Origin: Prorocentrum cordatum
Lineage: Eukaryota > Sar > Dinophyceae > Prorocentrales > Prorocentraceae
Length of the DNA stretch: 64,000 nucleotides
Direction: 5' to 3'
NCBI GenBank assembly: GCA_963575745.1
Contig: CAUYUJ010003002.1
Coordinates: forward strand, 888,403 to 952,402
The notes under the pieces are model-generated. The model had not been told where the DNA came from. It made no database searches and saw only the letters and a program-made list of their open reading frames with translations. Below, one piece after another: positions 1 through 10,930 of this stretch. How positions within the stretch are numbered: the first letter of the stretch is position 1; each line of letters opens with the position of its first letter. The position numbers and the translations under genes are program-made.

Positions 1-220
1 GCGCATCGATGCCGTATTGGCTTTCGATGGCAGGATGTGGCCTCCTTCATCGGGTTGCTATCAGCCAGCTGGGCGGCCTCGTAGGAGTCTATAGTAATAG
101 GAAGATTAAGGAAGAAGGGCGAGGACAATGACCAGGAACATACAATTATACACGCAAAAACACTACTGCTAAGAAATTTAAGGCAGTCAGGAAGAAACCG
201 GAATAGCATCAGGACTATGA
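1..220. other. unassigned AT-richer sequence
   Basis: No convincing coding frame, RNA gene or repeat is visible here. The base composition is less GC-rich than most of the window. Confidence 0.4.
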
Positions 221-221
221 C

Positions 222-345
222 TACGAGGAGGAGGAGGAGGATGATACATAAAAGCATGATGATGAGGCTGATGATGCTGCTGCTGCAGCTGATGATGATG
301 ATAATGATGATGATGATGCTGCTGATGATGATGGTGATGGTGATG
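222..345. repeat. GAT/GAG/GCT trinucleotide repeat
   Basis: This is an impure trinucleotide microsatellite: GAG units give way to GATGAT and GCTGCTGCT units. Open frames crossing it are composition artefacts. Confidence 0.85.
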
Positions 346-592
346 ACATGGTGATGGAGGGGGAGAAGAAGCTCATGGATGGAATAAACTCGGGACACGA
401 TAGTGGCTGTGTTGATCGGCGGCGGCGGCGGCGCGATGTAATGTCTCTTCGATGCCATCAACGAAAGAAAGGTGATCAGTGTCCTCGCTTGGCGTTGGAA
501 ACGATCTCCGCCCGCGAGCATCTGGGAGTGAAGCATGCCTCAATGAGACTGCGGCCGCCTGGCCGAATTTCCGAGGTCTCCTCCTCATCATT

Positions 593-714
593 GCTCGGAC
601 GTCCATTACCTGTACATTTTTCGGATTCGTGCCTGCATTGTTTCGCAAAGAGAACAAAGATGCTCCTCGATGGTCCATGCCGAGAGAAAATGCACACGTC
701 CGAGCGATGCCAAG
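593..714. repeat. dispersed repeat, second copy at 51159-51278
   Basis: About 120 bp are shared in the same orientation with 51159-51278. The block starts GCTCGGACGTCC and ends GAGCGATGCCAAG. On the minus strand both copies read a similar peptide (LGIARTCAF, then DHRGA), so a duplicated exon is possible. No terminal inverted repeats were recognised. Confidence 0.6.
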
Positions 715-894
715 CCTCCTTCTCCTCCTCCTGCCAACAAACGTCTCCGAGGGTCTCCAGGGGGTCTTCCGGAGGCCTTCGGCAGTCCCTTGGGGGTCTC
801 TGGAAGTCCCCAGGGGCCTCTGGACGCCCACGAGCTGCCAGAACCGGTCGAAATGTTTGATTCCTATGCTGTTTTGTTCTCTCTTCCTCAGATC

Positions 895-1320
895 AATGCC
901 TCTCACCCTTCCATCCTCCCTCCCTCCCTCCCACCCTCCTCTTCCTCCCCCTCCTCGCCATCCTTTGTTTTTAGTCTCGGTAATTTCCCCTGTCCTCCTC
1001 CTCCTCTTCATCCCTCCCTCCCCATCCTTCCTCATCCCCTACTCCTTCCTCCTTCTCCTCCTCCTCCTCCTCCTCCTCCTTCTCCTCATTCTCTTCCTCC
1101 TCCTCTGCCTCCTCCTCCTCCTCCTCTTCCTCTCCATTCCTCCCTCACTCCCTCCCTCATTCCCACCTCCTCCCCTTACTCATCTTCGTCCCTCCTTCTC
1201 CTCCTCCTGACTGCATCCCTTGCTCTCTCCCTTCCCCCCCTCCTCCTCCTCCTCCTCCTCCTCCTCCTCCTCCTCCTCCTCCTCCTCCTCCTCCTCCATC
1301 CTCTCTTCCTCCCTCATCCT
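895..1320. repeat. polypyrimidine (TCC)n tract
   Basis: Long CCT/TCC runs, purest at about 1235-1300. They create Ser-, Pro- and Leu-rich frames on plus and Glu/Gly/Arg-rich frames on minus that I do not accept as genes. Confidence 0.9.
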
Positions 1321-1424
1321 CCATCTTTGTTACAGAAAATCCTCCCCCGACCCCGCACTCGAAGACCGCGGTGCCCCCCAGCAGCACACCCCGCGGTCCC
1401 AACCTTGCGGTCCTGCCCAGGGGT

Positions 1425-1700
1425 GGAGGAAGGAGGAAGAGGATGAGGAGGATGATGAGGAGGAGGGGGAGAAGGTGTAGCTGGAGGAGGAAGAGGAGCA
1501 GGAGGAAGCGGAGGAGGAGGAGGACGTGTATAGAGAGTCGAAGGTTTGAGGAGGGTCGATGTCCACGGTTTGTGGGGGGGAGAAGGAAAAGGAGGAGGAG
1601 GAGGAGGACCGAAGAGGAACACGATGAGTAGGAGGAAGAGTGAGTAGGAGAAAGAGGGTGAGGATGAGGAAGATGGATGAGGAGGGGGGGAGCGAGGGAA
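1425..1700. repeat. polypurine (GGA)n tract
   Basis: A degenerate GGA/GAG tract, opposite in strand sense to the TCC tracts on either side (895-1320 and 1755-1910). The three could pair as a large imperfect hairpin. Confidence 0.85.
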
Positions 1701-1754
1701 GAGCGGGAAGCGGAGGAGGAGCATCGAGGGTCGAGGCCTTCGACCTACGATCCT

Positions 1755-1915
1755 CCTCCTCCTCCTCAACCTCTTGCTCCTTCCCTTTCGACCGCCTTGG
1801 ATTCGACCTATCATCCTCCTCCTCCTCCTCCTCTTCATCCTCCTCCTCCTCCTCCTCCTCCTCCTCCTCCTCCTCCTCCTCCTCCTCCTCCTCCTCCTCC
1901 TCCCCCTCGTCCTTC
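1755..1915. repeat. (TCC)n microsatellite
   Basis: Nearly pure CCT repeats from about 1815 to 1905. Confidence 0.9.
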
Positions 1916-2244
1916 TCATCATCTTCCTCCTGTTCGGCCGAACGCACCCCGAAGTCCGAGGCTGTTGGGCGTCTGTCGGCTCGAAGGCCGCGGTTGTTGG
2001 TCATCTCTCCGCGGCATTCTTGAGAAATTCGGGGGGAGGGGTCGAAGAAGAAAGACGAGGACGGGGAGGACGTCGACGAAAAGCGAATGCATCCCCGGGG
2101 CCTGTCCTGGAGGGCGGATTCTGACCACGATCTCGACGTGAGTCCTTTGGGGCCAGCTGTTGCGGCCAGGGCTCCCTCCGAGGACCCCGACTTGTGTAAC
2201 AAAAACGGCGTCTTCTCTCGGGCGGGTGACAATGGAAGGTGACC

Positions 2245-2419
2245 TACAGTCGGCCCGTTGTATAAGGATGCGCGATACGGGTGCAAGGGCCTTGGACGCC
2301 CATTTCGAAGCTTTCGAGCGGGGCGCGGCCAACGAAAGTGGCCAATGATGGACCGAGGAGGCAAGGATGCAAGGGTACCCTTGGGAAGGTTGCCCATCCT
2401 TAAATGCGGGTTGACTGTA
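2245..2419. mobile_element. MITE family A, TA-flanked (copy 1)
   Basis: The 175-bp element starts TA-CAGTCGGCCCG and ends CGGGTTGACTG-TA, so its termini are inverted repeats bounded by TA, as in Tc1/mariner-type non-autonomous elements. The interior (GAAGCTTTCGAGCGGGGCG, then CAAGGGTACCCTTGGGAA) is nearly identical to 55389-55565. Related copies are at 50022-50154, 52659-52814 and 53799-53979. Confidence 0.8.
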
Positions 2420-2520
2420 AATAGGGGGGTGACGAGAATGGCCCTGATTGGAGCGAACGGGGCTCAAAAGTGGCCCTAAAGAGCCCTTTTAGGGACTTTC
2501 TTCTACGCCCTACTTAGATA

Positions 2521-2605
2521 GACCATCTCCTCCTCCTCCTCCTCGTCCTCGTCCTCCTCGTCCTCCTCCTCCTCCTCCTCCTCCTCCTCCTCCTCCTCCT
2601 CCTCC
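2521..2605. repeat. (TCC)n microsatellite
   Basis: CCT repeats interrupted by a few CGT units. Confidence 0.9.
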
Positions 2606-2678
2606 CGCGCCTCTCAGCGAGCCGCTCCGTCTGGAAGGCCCGCTTCTGCGGGTCTGCGATGGCCGGAAGTGTGAAACG

Positions 2679-2716
2679 CTCTGCCGAGGCACGGCTCGGC
2701 CACAGCCTCGGCAGAG
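2679..2716. other. perfect 12-bp stem-loop
   Basis: CTCTGCCGAGGC (2679-2690) is followed 14 nt later by its exact complement GCCTCGGCAGAG (2705-2716). A GAAACGCT word occurs on both sides, so this may be the core of a small repeat. No U tract or gene end suggests a terminator. Confidence 0.6.
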
Positions 2717-2874
2717 ACCACTGACAGCGAAACGCTATCCACGAAGGCGCCCCAAAAATGGGGTTTTCTGCGAGGCGGCCCTCCGGAAGAGGCTTGGGAA
2801 CAAAATGAAGCCCGAATCTCGGGCTGCATCCGCGATTCACCTGCGATGACCAGGGGGAAGCGCCGGCGGGAAAA

Positions 2875-2945
2875 AGCAAGAGGAGGGGGAGGAAGAGGAG
2901 GAGGGGCAGGGGAGGGGGAAGAGGAGGAGGAGGAGGAAAGAAAAC
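2875..2945. repeat. polypurine (GGA)n tract
   Basis: GGA/GAG-rich low-complexity DNA. Confidence 0.8.
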
Positions 2946-3054
2946 AGACAGAGGAACGGAGGAACCGGGAATCACACACAATCTACGGCGGAAAGCACAT
3001 TATCTTCCGCACGCGATGTTTCGATGGGGCGCGTGATTCGGGAAGTGCACAGTA

Positions 3055-3125
3055 GACAACACAAGCACAAGCACAAGCATAAGCACAAGCACAAGCACAA
3101 ACACACTTACAAGCACACACATGCA
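3055..3125. repeat. ACAAGC hexanucleotide repeat
   Basis: Tandem ACAAGC/ATAAGC units grade into ACACAC-type sequence. The tract lies just outside the 3' end of the first retroelement. Confidence 0.8.
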
Positions 3126-3322
3126 CATCTATACATACACGCATACCAATCGAAATGCTCATGCTATTTTCCAGCAGGGGCAGGGGATCCTTCTGTTTGA
3201 CGACGGGCAACAACTCGCCGAAAAAGGACCAGCGTATAAAACAACTGAGTCAATCGCCAGGCTGGCCAACTCCACCCAAACCCAATGTATGTGACCTGCG
3301 TAAGCGATTATATTTAATTCGG

Positions 3323-4126
3323 TCATGATCTACCACGCCAAAAAAGAACGAACTTCTTGGGGCACGTTTGGGCGATCAACGACCTCCAAAAGCCTCCAAT
3401 GGCCTTGCCACAGAGCCCAACATGAGCCTTTTTTTTTCCGGTCGGGCTACAGACACAACCGCGAGGATGACACAATGACGCAAGTCTTTGTCGAAAAATG
3501 CGAACCAGAAGGACGTTTGTCTTGTTTGTTTGGTTGTTTCCTCTTTTTGTCCCGCAGGCCGTCCCCCATTGACACATGTCAATAACAATCATGGTACTAT
3601 CTCTCCGCGATGTCAGATGTGAGATCTCTGGCAGCTTCCAAAACATATTAACCCGAGGATTCTCCAGGGCGACGGGGATCTGTCGTGCCCAGCTGAGACG
3701 AATTATTCTCAGCGTGGCCCGCACCACTGAATTAGCCGCCAGCAGCTGAGGGTGATCAGCCGCTTCAGGGATAACCCACGGGCAGCTGGCGGACCTCAGT
3801 GCTGCATGACGAGTTATGCTGAAGGTCGTGCTAGGCGGCGACATCATCACACAATCGAAATGGGCACGGCGGATCTTCCTGAGCAGCCTGGCGATAACCC
3901 GTGGGTTGGTGTCGTCAAAACTCGGGCCGCCAAGGCGCGGACCTTCGACTAAAGCGACATGGCCAAGGATGTCCGCCATGCAGCGGAGCCCCTGGGCGTC
4001 GAGGATCTGGCGCCGTCCTCCATGAGGCACGCAGAGGCCTCGCGGGACGTCGCTGTCGGGCGCAGGAGCGTCAACGAAGTGCATAAGAGGGGCCGCTGGA
4101 GGTCCCGCCGCAGCGCCGCCCGCCAC
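3323..4126 (-). pseudogene. methylase-like C-terminal domain of retroelement 1
   Basis: A 267-residue frame carries motifs I associate with the last domain of dinoflagellate retroelement polyproteins: DCVMMSPPSTTFSITRH (a PPC/PPS-type loop, about residues 92-108), PVALENPRVNMFW (ENP motif, about 151-163) and MCQWGTACGTKRGNN (about 183-197, the usual D-x-CQFG-xxWRK stretch), then Cys-His clusters. The PPx and ENP pair recalls motifs IV and VI of C5 cytosine methylases, but the usual PPC cysteine is a serine here and no SAM-binding motif I is found upstream in frame. Activity is therefore doubtful. A non-catalytic role or simple decay are alternatives. Confidence 0.6.
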
Positions 4127-4179
4127 GATATGACATGACAGGTGTCGAAGGGCTTCCTCAAGCTTCGACCAGAGGTGCG

Positions 4180-4985
4180 AAGGAAGATGCAGTAGGCGAG
4201 GGGAACCTCGACCAGGTGTTCAGCGGCGCCAAGCTCGGGCCATGGTGATGCTTGATTTGTTTGCTGGAGTCGCCCGTGTGCCGACAGCCTTCACCGCTCT
4301 CGGCCAGCAGGCGAGCACCTGCGCGCCACCCCTCGAAGTACTTCGTCACCCACTGCAGCTCGGGGGCGCCTCGCATCGCGGAGTCGTCGAAGTCCCTGGT
4401 CTTGGTCGGCACCCCGAGCTCCCGAGGCGGATCAGGACGGACCAGCATGGAGGGCCTCTCCCTGTCGGCGGGAAGAAATCCACCCCCCTCAGCGCGAGAC
4501 TCTCGCCCGGTCGGGGGCACGGGCGCGCGCTCGCGATGAGCCAGAAGCCCATCCTGCGCAGCCCTCTCTTCAGCAGCCGCGCTGCTAGCCCGCGCGCCGC
4601 CGCCCACGCGTGGGGGGGCCGTGAGCGGCCTGGGCAAAGCCTCTGCCACCTCGCCAGGGCTCGGCGGGCCCGCGGGAGCAGGCGCTCGCCGCCGCGCCGG
4701 CCCAGCGCGGGGAGGAATGCTTCGAAGGCCGCCAGCAGGTGCCTCCTAGCGCGGCTGGCCGCGCCCTCCAGGAGAATGTCATCCAAGTGGGCGACCGCGA
4801 GCGCGTCGAGGTCCTGGTCGCTCAGCTCGGTCCAGCTCCTGACCCCGCTGAAGTCGTTGAACTTCCTGACGCGGTCGGCGCGCCGCTTGAAGAGGCCCTC
4901 TGTCGCCGCGCCCCGCGCCAGGAAGCTCTCGTCGCACTCAGGGCCCTCGGCGAAGCGCGTCAGCCAACGGCCCAGCTCGTCCGCG
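4180..4985 (-). pseudogene. tyrosine recombinase of retroelement 1
   Basis: Two minus-strand frames together give a DIRS-type recombinase. The N-terminal helical part has LSDQDLDALAVAHLDDILLE and then RARRALARWQRLCPGRSR, like the LPRA-x-RALKGW stretch of the family. The catalytic box I is ASARPCPRPGESLALRGVD, where the family has R-x-x-E-L/S-L-x-L. After a frameshift the sequence continues TKTRDFDDSAM, matching the K-T-G-x-FDDS segment. The C-terminal H-x-x-R box and nucleophilic tyrosine are not recognisable, so the enzyme is presumably dead. Confidence 0.6.
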
Positions 4986-5169
4986 CGCGACTGGCGTGCC
5001 GCGGGATCCGCGCGGACCCCCGCCAGCTCCCGCCGCTGGATTAGCTGCTGGGGCCTCAAGACAAGGCGGCGGTCTGAAGAGCCCGAGGGCCTCCTCAGAG
5101 GCCGGGCCTTGGTCCCCGCCGTCGACGCTGGCTCCACTAGGGCAACTGAGCTGGCCGTCCGTCTCCTCG

Positions 5170-6870
5170 CCTCTCGCGCGCCGACTCGGCTCGAACACCC
5201 TGCTGGCCGCGTCCGCGGGGTTGAGCCCCGACGGAATCCAGCGATCAATCGAGACGAGCCGTCGCCCCAACTGGAGTGCACGTCGCCGCTGACACATGGT
5301 GGGCCAAGATGGCGCTGAGGTTGTCATCTAGTTGGAGATGTTTGACCGCCCGCCCAGCTCGAGATTTACAGAAGCGCCTCAAAGACCACAACGCAGTACG
5401 GCATTCTTTCACGTGGATCGCCTCCAGCCCCCGGAACCCCCCGCTAAAGACGCGCTCCAAGACCGACTCCCGAAACCCGAGGTGGCCGCCCCGATCGCCG
5501 TGACAGGATCCGTGAAGGGGTTGAGGAAGGCAGTGCCCAGGGCCCGCTCACGATGTCCCCCGAGACCAGCATATCTGAACCTGAAACGCTCCGCCAATAT
5601 CCCCACCTGTTGCGCGCGACGCCCCACCCAACGAGTTTGGACAACACACGTCTCCGTCGCACACGCGCCATGGGCAAAGACATGTGTGGACCGCGGCAGA
5701 CGGAGCTCAGCTACGCATGAGGGCAGCATACAGTAGGTGGCCTCGATCTCGGCAGTCGCACTTGTCCACAACTCTCTCTCATGCTGATAACAACACTTCA
5801 TGAATCGGTAGGTGGCCCCAGACACGGACAGCAGCGGACGATGGATCAAGAAGGCGACGGTGAGGCGGCCTACGAGCATTTCCAACTGCGCACCGCTCAG
5901 CTTCTTCCTGCTGAGCGCCCACTGGAGAGCGCTCCGAAGGCGACTGTGCCGTCGCTCGCTTGAACGTATCACCCCCAGTGCCATCGATTACCACTCCAAG
6001 CGCCTCGTCTGTATGGGCGGTATCGGCAAGCTCGTGCGTTACCGGGCACACGGAGTCCAAGGCTTTGGTTGCGGCCTCGCGGGCGCTCTGAACCTCGGAC
6101 GAACCCAGCCCCGGGGCCCCAACGTTATCGACATGCACATAATGTGCGAGCCCCGTGCCTTTTGAATCGAAAACGGCGTCGCAGGAGCGGTTCTCGAGGG
6201 CATTCTCGGGGTTCAGGCATGGCACCTCGTTGACAATCTTATGCGAGGCCCTGTGCGCGAAGAACAGGCAAATCCCATTGGTACTGCGCGAAGACATGGG
6301 AACAGGTGCTTGTCCGGGGCCACTGAGGCCCCCCTCTCAGTTTATGCGCCCTCAGCACCCCAGCTTCGATAGAAGGGAGACAGTCGCAAAATTCTCAACC
6401 GTCGCGGGGGCCGCGCCAGGGGGGGCCTTGGATGCTAGATCCGCCGCCCAGGCGTCGATAATCAGCCGCTGACGGCATTCTTGGCAGCGAAAAACAGGGC
6501 GCACTCCGCCCGGCTTTGCCGACGCCAGGTAACGATGCCTCTGCGGTGCAACTCTCTCACGAAATCTACATGGACCTGGCTGCCCCCCTCGGAGCCGTGG
6601 GTCCATGTGGGGCGTCGCTGGTGGCTCAGACCTTTTCTTCTCCTCGTATCGGAGGAATTCAATCGGCAACAGCTCGAGCATTGAACGCTCACGTTGCCCC
6701 GGCACTTCGCCCCCAGGGGGCAGTCGGCCGCGTCGGCCGGGAATGACGCGAGATCTTTCGCGAACGGGCGCGCCGGGTTGTCTGTGGGCCACGGCCCACT
6801 GTGTGCCAGAGAAGCGAGGGGGCTGCTTCGGATGGCACGGGAAAAAAGGCATCGTCGTAGTGCGACGCAA
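5170..6870 (-). pseudogene. reverse transcriptase-RNase H of retroelement 1
   Basis: Fragments in at least three frames. Fingers: PGGVRPVFRCQECRQRLIID then PPGAAPATVENFA (6.35-6.55 kb). Palm: HYVHVDNVGAPG (about 6.14 kb), where the catalytic YxDD is YVxVDN; the VDN form occurs in this retroelement family. Connection: KKLSGAQLEMLVGRLTVAFL followed by RPLLSVSGATYRFMK (about 5.8-5.9 kb). RNase H: VFAHGACATE, where a D is expected in the first acidic motif, ERFRFRY, and the terminal RWIPSGLNPADAASR (about 5.2 kb), a classic end of a Ty3/DIRS RNase H. The frameshifts and lost acidic residue mark a pseudogene. Confidence 0.7.
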
Positions 6871-6952
6871 GAAAACCTAAATCTTTGTGTGCGACCTCAT
6901 GCAATGCGAGTCGGGGCCCACTCCGCGGGTGGCCTTGCGCCAGCCATCCAGT

Positions 6953-8880
6953 TCAACGCATCGCACGCCTCCCTCGCAAACTTTTGCCGTCGCCGACGGG
7001 CCTGCGCCCGCTGCGCGCAGCTCCGGGGGGGATCAAAACGAAGCGACGGCTCGACGCCGGGGGGCGGGAGAGGGGGGGCTTCACCCGGGCGCCGCGTGCC
7101 CAGACTATCACAGACTCGCTTCGACCATTCTCGCTCCATCTCCAGGCCAGTTGCAGCGCTAAAAAAGTTAGCGACGCCTTTGCGCCACGTGAGGCTCTGG
7201 CCTCCCGCCCAAGCTCGGGGCGAAGGCCGGGCGCCTCCTCCGCTCCCGCCGCCGCCAGGCTTGCCACCGCGAAGCTTCCTGGCCTCCGCGCTTTGTCGCG
7301 CTGCTTGTCGACTTCTGCCTCGTCTTTCAGCCTGGCGGCCGGGCGGCTCTGCGGCGCCGGCGCCGCGCCGCGCGCCCAGCGCCCGAGCTCCATGAAATGC
7401 TCGGGGCCCTCCCAGACAGCTGCGCCGCCGTCCAAGCTGGCATCCACGATGGGCTGGACCCTCCTCCCTGCCAGCTCAACGCACGCAAAGTGCCTTAAGT
7501 TGAGCTGGTCGACAGTGCCCGCCAGCTCCATCGCATTGAGCAGAGCCTCCAACTCACGAGCGCCGCGGTCGCTCTCCGCCATCTTCATGTCTCGCACCGC
7601 TCGACTGAAGGAGGCCGTCGGGCTGCCGCCGTTGAGGCGGATGCGACGGCGCAGCCAGGTCGCCGCCCGCGGCCCCGAGAGGGGCCAGTGAGTGAAGCTC
7701 TTCTCGCTGAAGTTCTCGACCACGCTCTCCCAGGTGCGGTGCCTCTCGTTCATGTTGTCCCAGACCACTGCGAGCGTCTGAAGATCACCCTCGCCTCCCG
7801 CGCCTGGCCTGGCGTCGCCCGAGCCGCCCTTCTCGACGTGCCCGCGGTCGGCCCACAGCTCCTCCTCCGAGACCCGCGTCAGCGCCAGTGGGGCCCCGGC
7901 GCGGCTCGCCGGCGCTCGGTCGCCAACGACGCTCGCGGCTTGAGGTGCATCCCGGCGGGTGAGACGGGCGATGCCGTGGCGTCTCTCCGCGGTCGCCCGC
8001 GCGCCCTGGGTCTGGCGGGCTGCTTCCCCGCCCGCGCCGCCGCCGTCGCTAGTCGCCCCGCGGTCGGGCTCGCGAAGCGTCGGCGGGCCCTCGACGGGCG
8101 GCGGGAGCGGCGGCGCCCTCGGACCCGCCAGCGCCAGGCCCACGTTCGGCGCCGTTGGAGGCCGCGGCTCGCGCAGTCGGCGCCGCCGGGCGAGCTCGCC
8201 ACGATGGGCACCCAGCGCGGCCGGCGGCGGCGCGTCCCGAAATCGGTGGCACCGCCTCGAGCTCCGCCAGGCCTCCGCCAGAGCCCCGCCTCGAGCTCCG
8301 CCAGGCAGCCGCGTCGGGGGGCGCCGGGGGCTCTAGGTGGCAACCCCCGTCGGGCGTCAGCACTCCCGCCTCCTCAGCCCCACTCGGCAGGTAGACCACG
8401 CGGCGCTCTTGCCGTAGGTCTCGGGGCCGACAGTTGAACTCCGGTCTGCGTGAGGAGGCCGCCCGACGGCGCCGCCGATGCCCCGGGCTCGGCGCGCGGG
8501 GCCCGGCGGGTCGCCAGCCCGCCGAGGCGCGGCCCGCGGATCGCCGCGACGAGGGCGACCGCGAGCCCGCCCACCACCGCCCCGCCGCCGAAGGCGGCCA
8601 GCAAGGGCGCGACCAGGTCGGGCGACGCCGGCACGGCGCCGCGGCGGGGCAGGCGGCGCGGGCGGTCAGGCGCTCTGGGCCGCGCCGCTGGAGCTGCTGG
8701 CCCAGCAGCTCGAGAGACCCCTCGCGCGCGCGGGGGGCGCCAGTCACGCGCGCAGGTCGGATGCTGGACGGCGCCGGCGAGGATCCCAGCGCCGCGCGCC
8801 CCAGCTGCAGCGCGTGCCCCATGCGCTGCGGGCCGGGGTTGGGCACTTGAACATATTGCGGGGCGAGCTTGAGCAAGGGC
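6953..8880 (-). pseudogene. gag-like N-terminal region of retroelement 1
   Basis: The longest open part (6953-8143, 396 residues) contains SFTHWPLSGPRAATWLRRR (about residues 148-166) and DQLNLRHFACVELAGRRVQ (about 211-229). In dinoflagellate retroelements a F-x-D-W/F-P-x-x-GPRT helix and a YDQLN-x-x-ALA-x-E-x-x-RR-x-Q stretch occur at this place. Upstream frames (8049-8876 and 8374-8634) are Ala/Gly/Arg-rich and hold one hydrophobic stretch, LAAFGGGAVVGGLAVALVAA, as at the N-terminus of element 2. At least one frameshift separates the parts. Confidence 0.6.
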
Positions 8881-9520
8881 GTTTACGGGCGCGTGGCCCC
8901 GCCTGGGTCCTTCTGCTATGATGCGCCACCTCGCTGGGGAAGCCGATCATTCACGCGTGCGCGCAAACATCGCCCAAGACCATGCAAACGGCGTGGCCAG
9001 TTAAGAGTGCAGCCTGGATTCTGCCTTCCGCGGCTGTCTACGTCGGGCGCGGGCAATGGCTGCGCGAGGAAATTCAAAACAGTGTGCCATTGCGCCGCCT
9101 GCGTCCGCACTATGTGTTATAAGCTATTGCGTTCTGTGTGTGTGACTATATGCAAATATATACATAGATGTATTGCCAAAACGATGCTTGCATTTCGGGT
9201 TTCGTGCTTCTCTGTCTTAAGGAAATGGGCCTGTATGGCGGTCCGGCGCCGCCTCGTCGCCACTTCGTGGCCGCCCGATGTCTGGGGCTGGCTGGCGGTC
9301 TGCCGGTTCAGAGGTCGCCGTCGCCGCCCCGTCGCCGCCTCGTCGACGCCCGTCGACTTGGCCTGTCTGGTGGCCTGGTGGCCCCGCGGCCGCGGATGCC
9401 CCCCCGTCGCGTGCGCCGCGCAATTCGCGCCGCGTTGATTATCTTTTCAAGAAGAAACCCCCCCCCCCACCCCCCACCCCCCCTGGAATAATTATGCCCT
9501 CCATTTTTTGTTGTTGCGTT
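8881..9520. other. unassigned sequence 5' of retroelement 1
   Basis: Possible untranslated leader of retroelement 1. At 9230-9420 the sequence is rich in CGTCGCC-type repeats; 9461-9485 is a C-rich run. No gene recognised. Confidence 0.4.
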
Positions 9521-9524
9521 GTCC

Positions 9525-9526
<2 letters not shown>

Positions 9527-9569
<43 letters not shown>

Positions 9570-9580
9570 CGCTCTCCTCC

Positions 9581-9637
<57 letters not shown>

Positions 9638-9672
9638 TATCTATATGTTTTTTTCTCTCTCTCTCTCTCTGT

Positions 9673-9713
<41 letters not shown>

Positions 9714-9812
9714 TTATCTCTCTCTATATCTCTCTTCTCTTTCTCTCCATCTCTCTCTCTCTCTCTCTCTTTCTCTCCCTCTCTCTTTCTCATCTCTCTC
9801 TCTCTATATATA
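9527..9812. repeat. (TC)n microsatellite
   Basis: About 285 bp of TC dinucleotide with short TATATA and TTCT interruptions. All six frames stay open over long distances for this reason only. Confidence 0.97.
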
Positions 9813-9849
9813 TATGAAAGGTTAGTGTATATATAACATACATGTGACC

Positions 9850-10930
9850 CTGCCCCGTTGTCCGCTTTAGATCTTCATTCAATACGCCCGGGGGCTGCCG
9901 CGATCGCCCCCCCCCCCCCCGGCGCCTGTCAAATACACTATGCGCGCGCCCGTTTATCAAACGTTGTACACGCCAGAGATACATTGCAACGCTTGGACAA
10001 CGTCGGCGCGCGCGTCGTCGCTCGCGCATGCCGAAAGTATTCGAAATCGTCTGATCCGCCAGGGTTTCAAAATCGAGGTTCCCGAAACATATGAGACGCG
10101 CGATTCCTCAAAATACTTGTCTTCAACGTGTGCGCGCGCGCTCTCGCAAATCCTTGCGGGGCCCTTGTATTTCAACGTCGTTTGGCAAATGAATTCACGC
10201 GGGCCTCCCGCGCGCGCATGTCGAAATCATTCGAGCACCCTTGCGCGCTTGCGAGGGAAGGATGGTGGCTTTGAAATCGTACGTTAGGGCCCTTCGCGCG
10301 CGTCGGCCGCGCGCGCATGTCGAATTCCGCCAACGCACTTTCATCGCCAGCGTGCGGGCGCCATCGTCGTCATCGGCGTGGCCAGCATCGGCGCAGTCCT
10401 TGTCGTTGTCATAGTCGTCGTCGTCACCATCACCGCAAATGTCACATTCGCGTCCGCCTTTGCCGACGCCGCTATGATACCGCGCCCGCCCGAGGTCGCC
10501 GACTCGCACTGAAGCGCCCGCGCGTCAGCGCGGCCTGTGAAACGCGCCGGGGGCCCCCTGGCAGTCAGCGCCACCGCGGCCGCGTCGGTCGCGCCAGCAT
10601 AGCTGGCCGCTCTGCGCGCGAGCCTGCGCGCGCGAGCGCGGCCGCGGCGACGCGCCAGTCAGCTCTGCGCAGTCATCGCAATGGCCGTCGCATGCGTTTT
10701 GCAAACCAAGTTGCGGAGGGTTGGGTGAGATGGGATGGGCGCGCTAGAAATGACTTGGCAACTCCGAGATCTGCAAGATGAGATTTCGTTCCGACGAAAA
10801 ATTCGGACCCCCCCCGGGATTGCCCCCTCGCCCGTCGGGGGGCCCAACTGACATATGATGTTGCCCCACCCTTTGATGTAAATTCGGACTCGCGCCATCC
10901 TGGCCGGGCCGGATTCGCGCCCCCCCCGCG
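9850..10930 (+). repeat. CGCG-module repeat family, copy 1
   Basis: Contains the three hallmark blocks of the family: a CG-rich block (GCGCGCGTCGTCGCTCGCGC near 10001), a block with CGCGCGCATGTCGAAATCAT and TTGCGCGCTTGCG (10211-10255), and the conserved core CATGCGTTTTGCAAACCAAG (10693-10712). The middle carries short runs of GTCGTC and CATCGGCG. Other forward copies lie at 13.1-17.4 and 21.7 kb; reverse copies at 35.0-38.9 kb. Confidence 0.7.

Larger units (their letters stand above)
3323..8880 (-). mobile_element. DIRS-like tyrosine-recombinase retroelement 1, decayed
   Basis: Read on the minus strand, pieces of one polyprotein occur in order: gag-like (8.88-6.95 kb), reverse transcriptase (6.87-5.8 kb), RT connection and RNase H (5.98-5.17 kb), tyrosine recombinase (4.99-4.2 kb) and a methylase-like C-terminal domain (4.13-3.32 kb). 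The frame changes between nearly every domain, so the copy is defective. The order is the same as in the element at 40.2-47.3 kb. Tyrosine recombinase in place of a DDE integrase is the mark of DIRS-type retrotransposons (family knowledge). Termini could not be fixed; the limits given are those of recognisable coding sequence. Confidence 0.75.

Noticed and set aside
1330-2397. 355-residue minus-strand frame with poly-Glu
   Set aside because: It crosses TCC and GGA tracts and a MITE. Composition explains its length.
4242-5318. Plus-strand frame beginning MVMLDLFAGVARVPTAF, resembling methylase motif I
   Set aside because: It is antisense to well-supported recombinase sequence, and no later methylase motif follows on the plus strand, so the match is likely chance.
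9508-9836. Ser/Leu-rich frames of about 105 residues
   Set aside because: They are translations of the (TC)n microsatellite.
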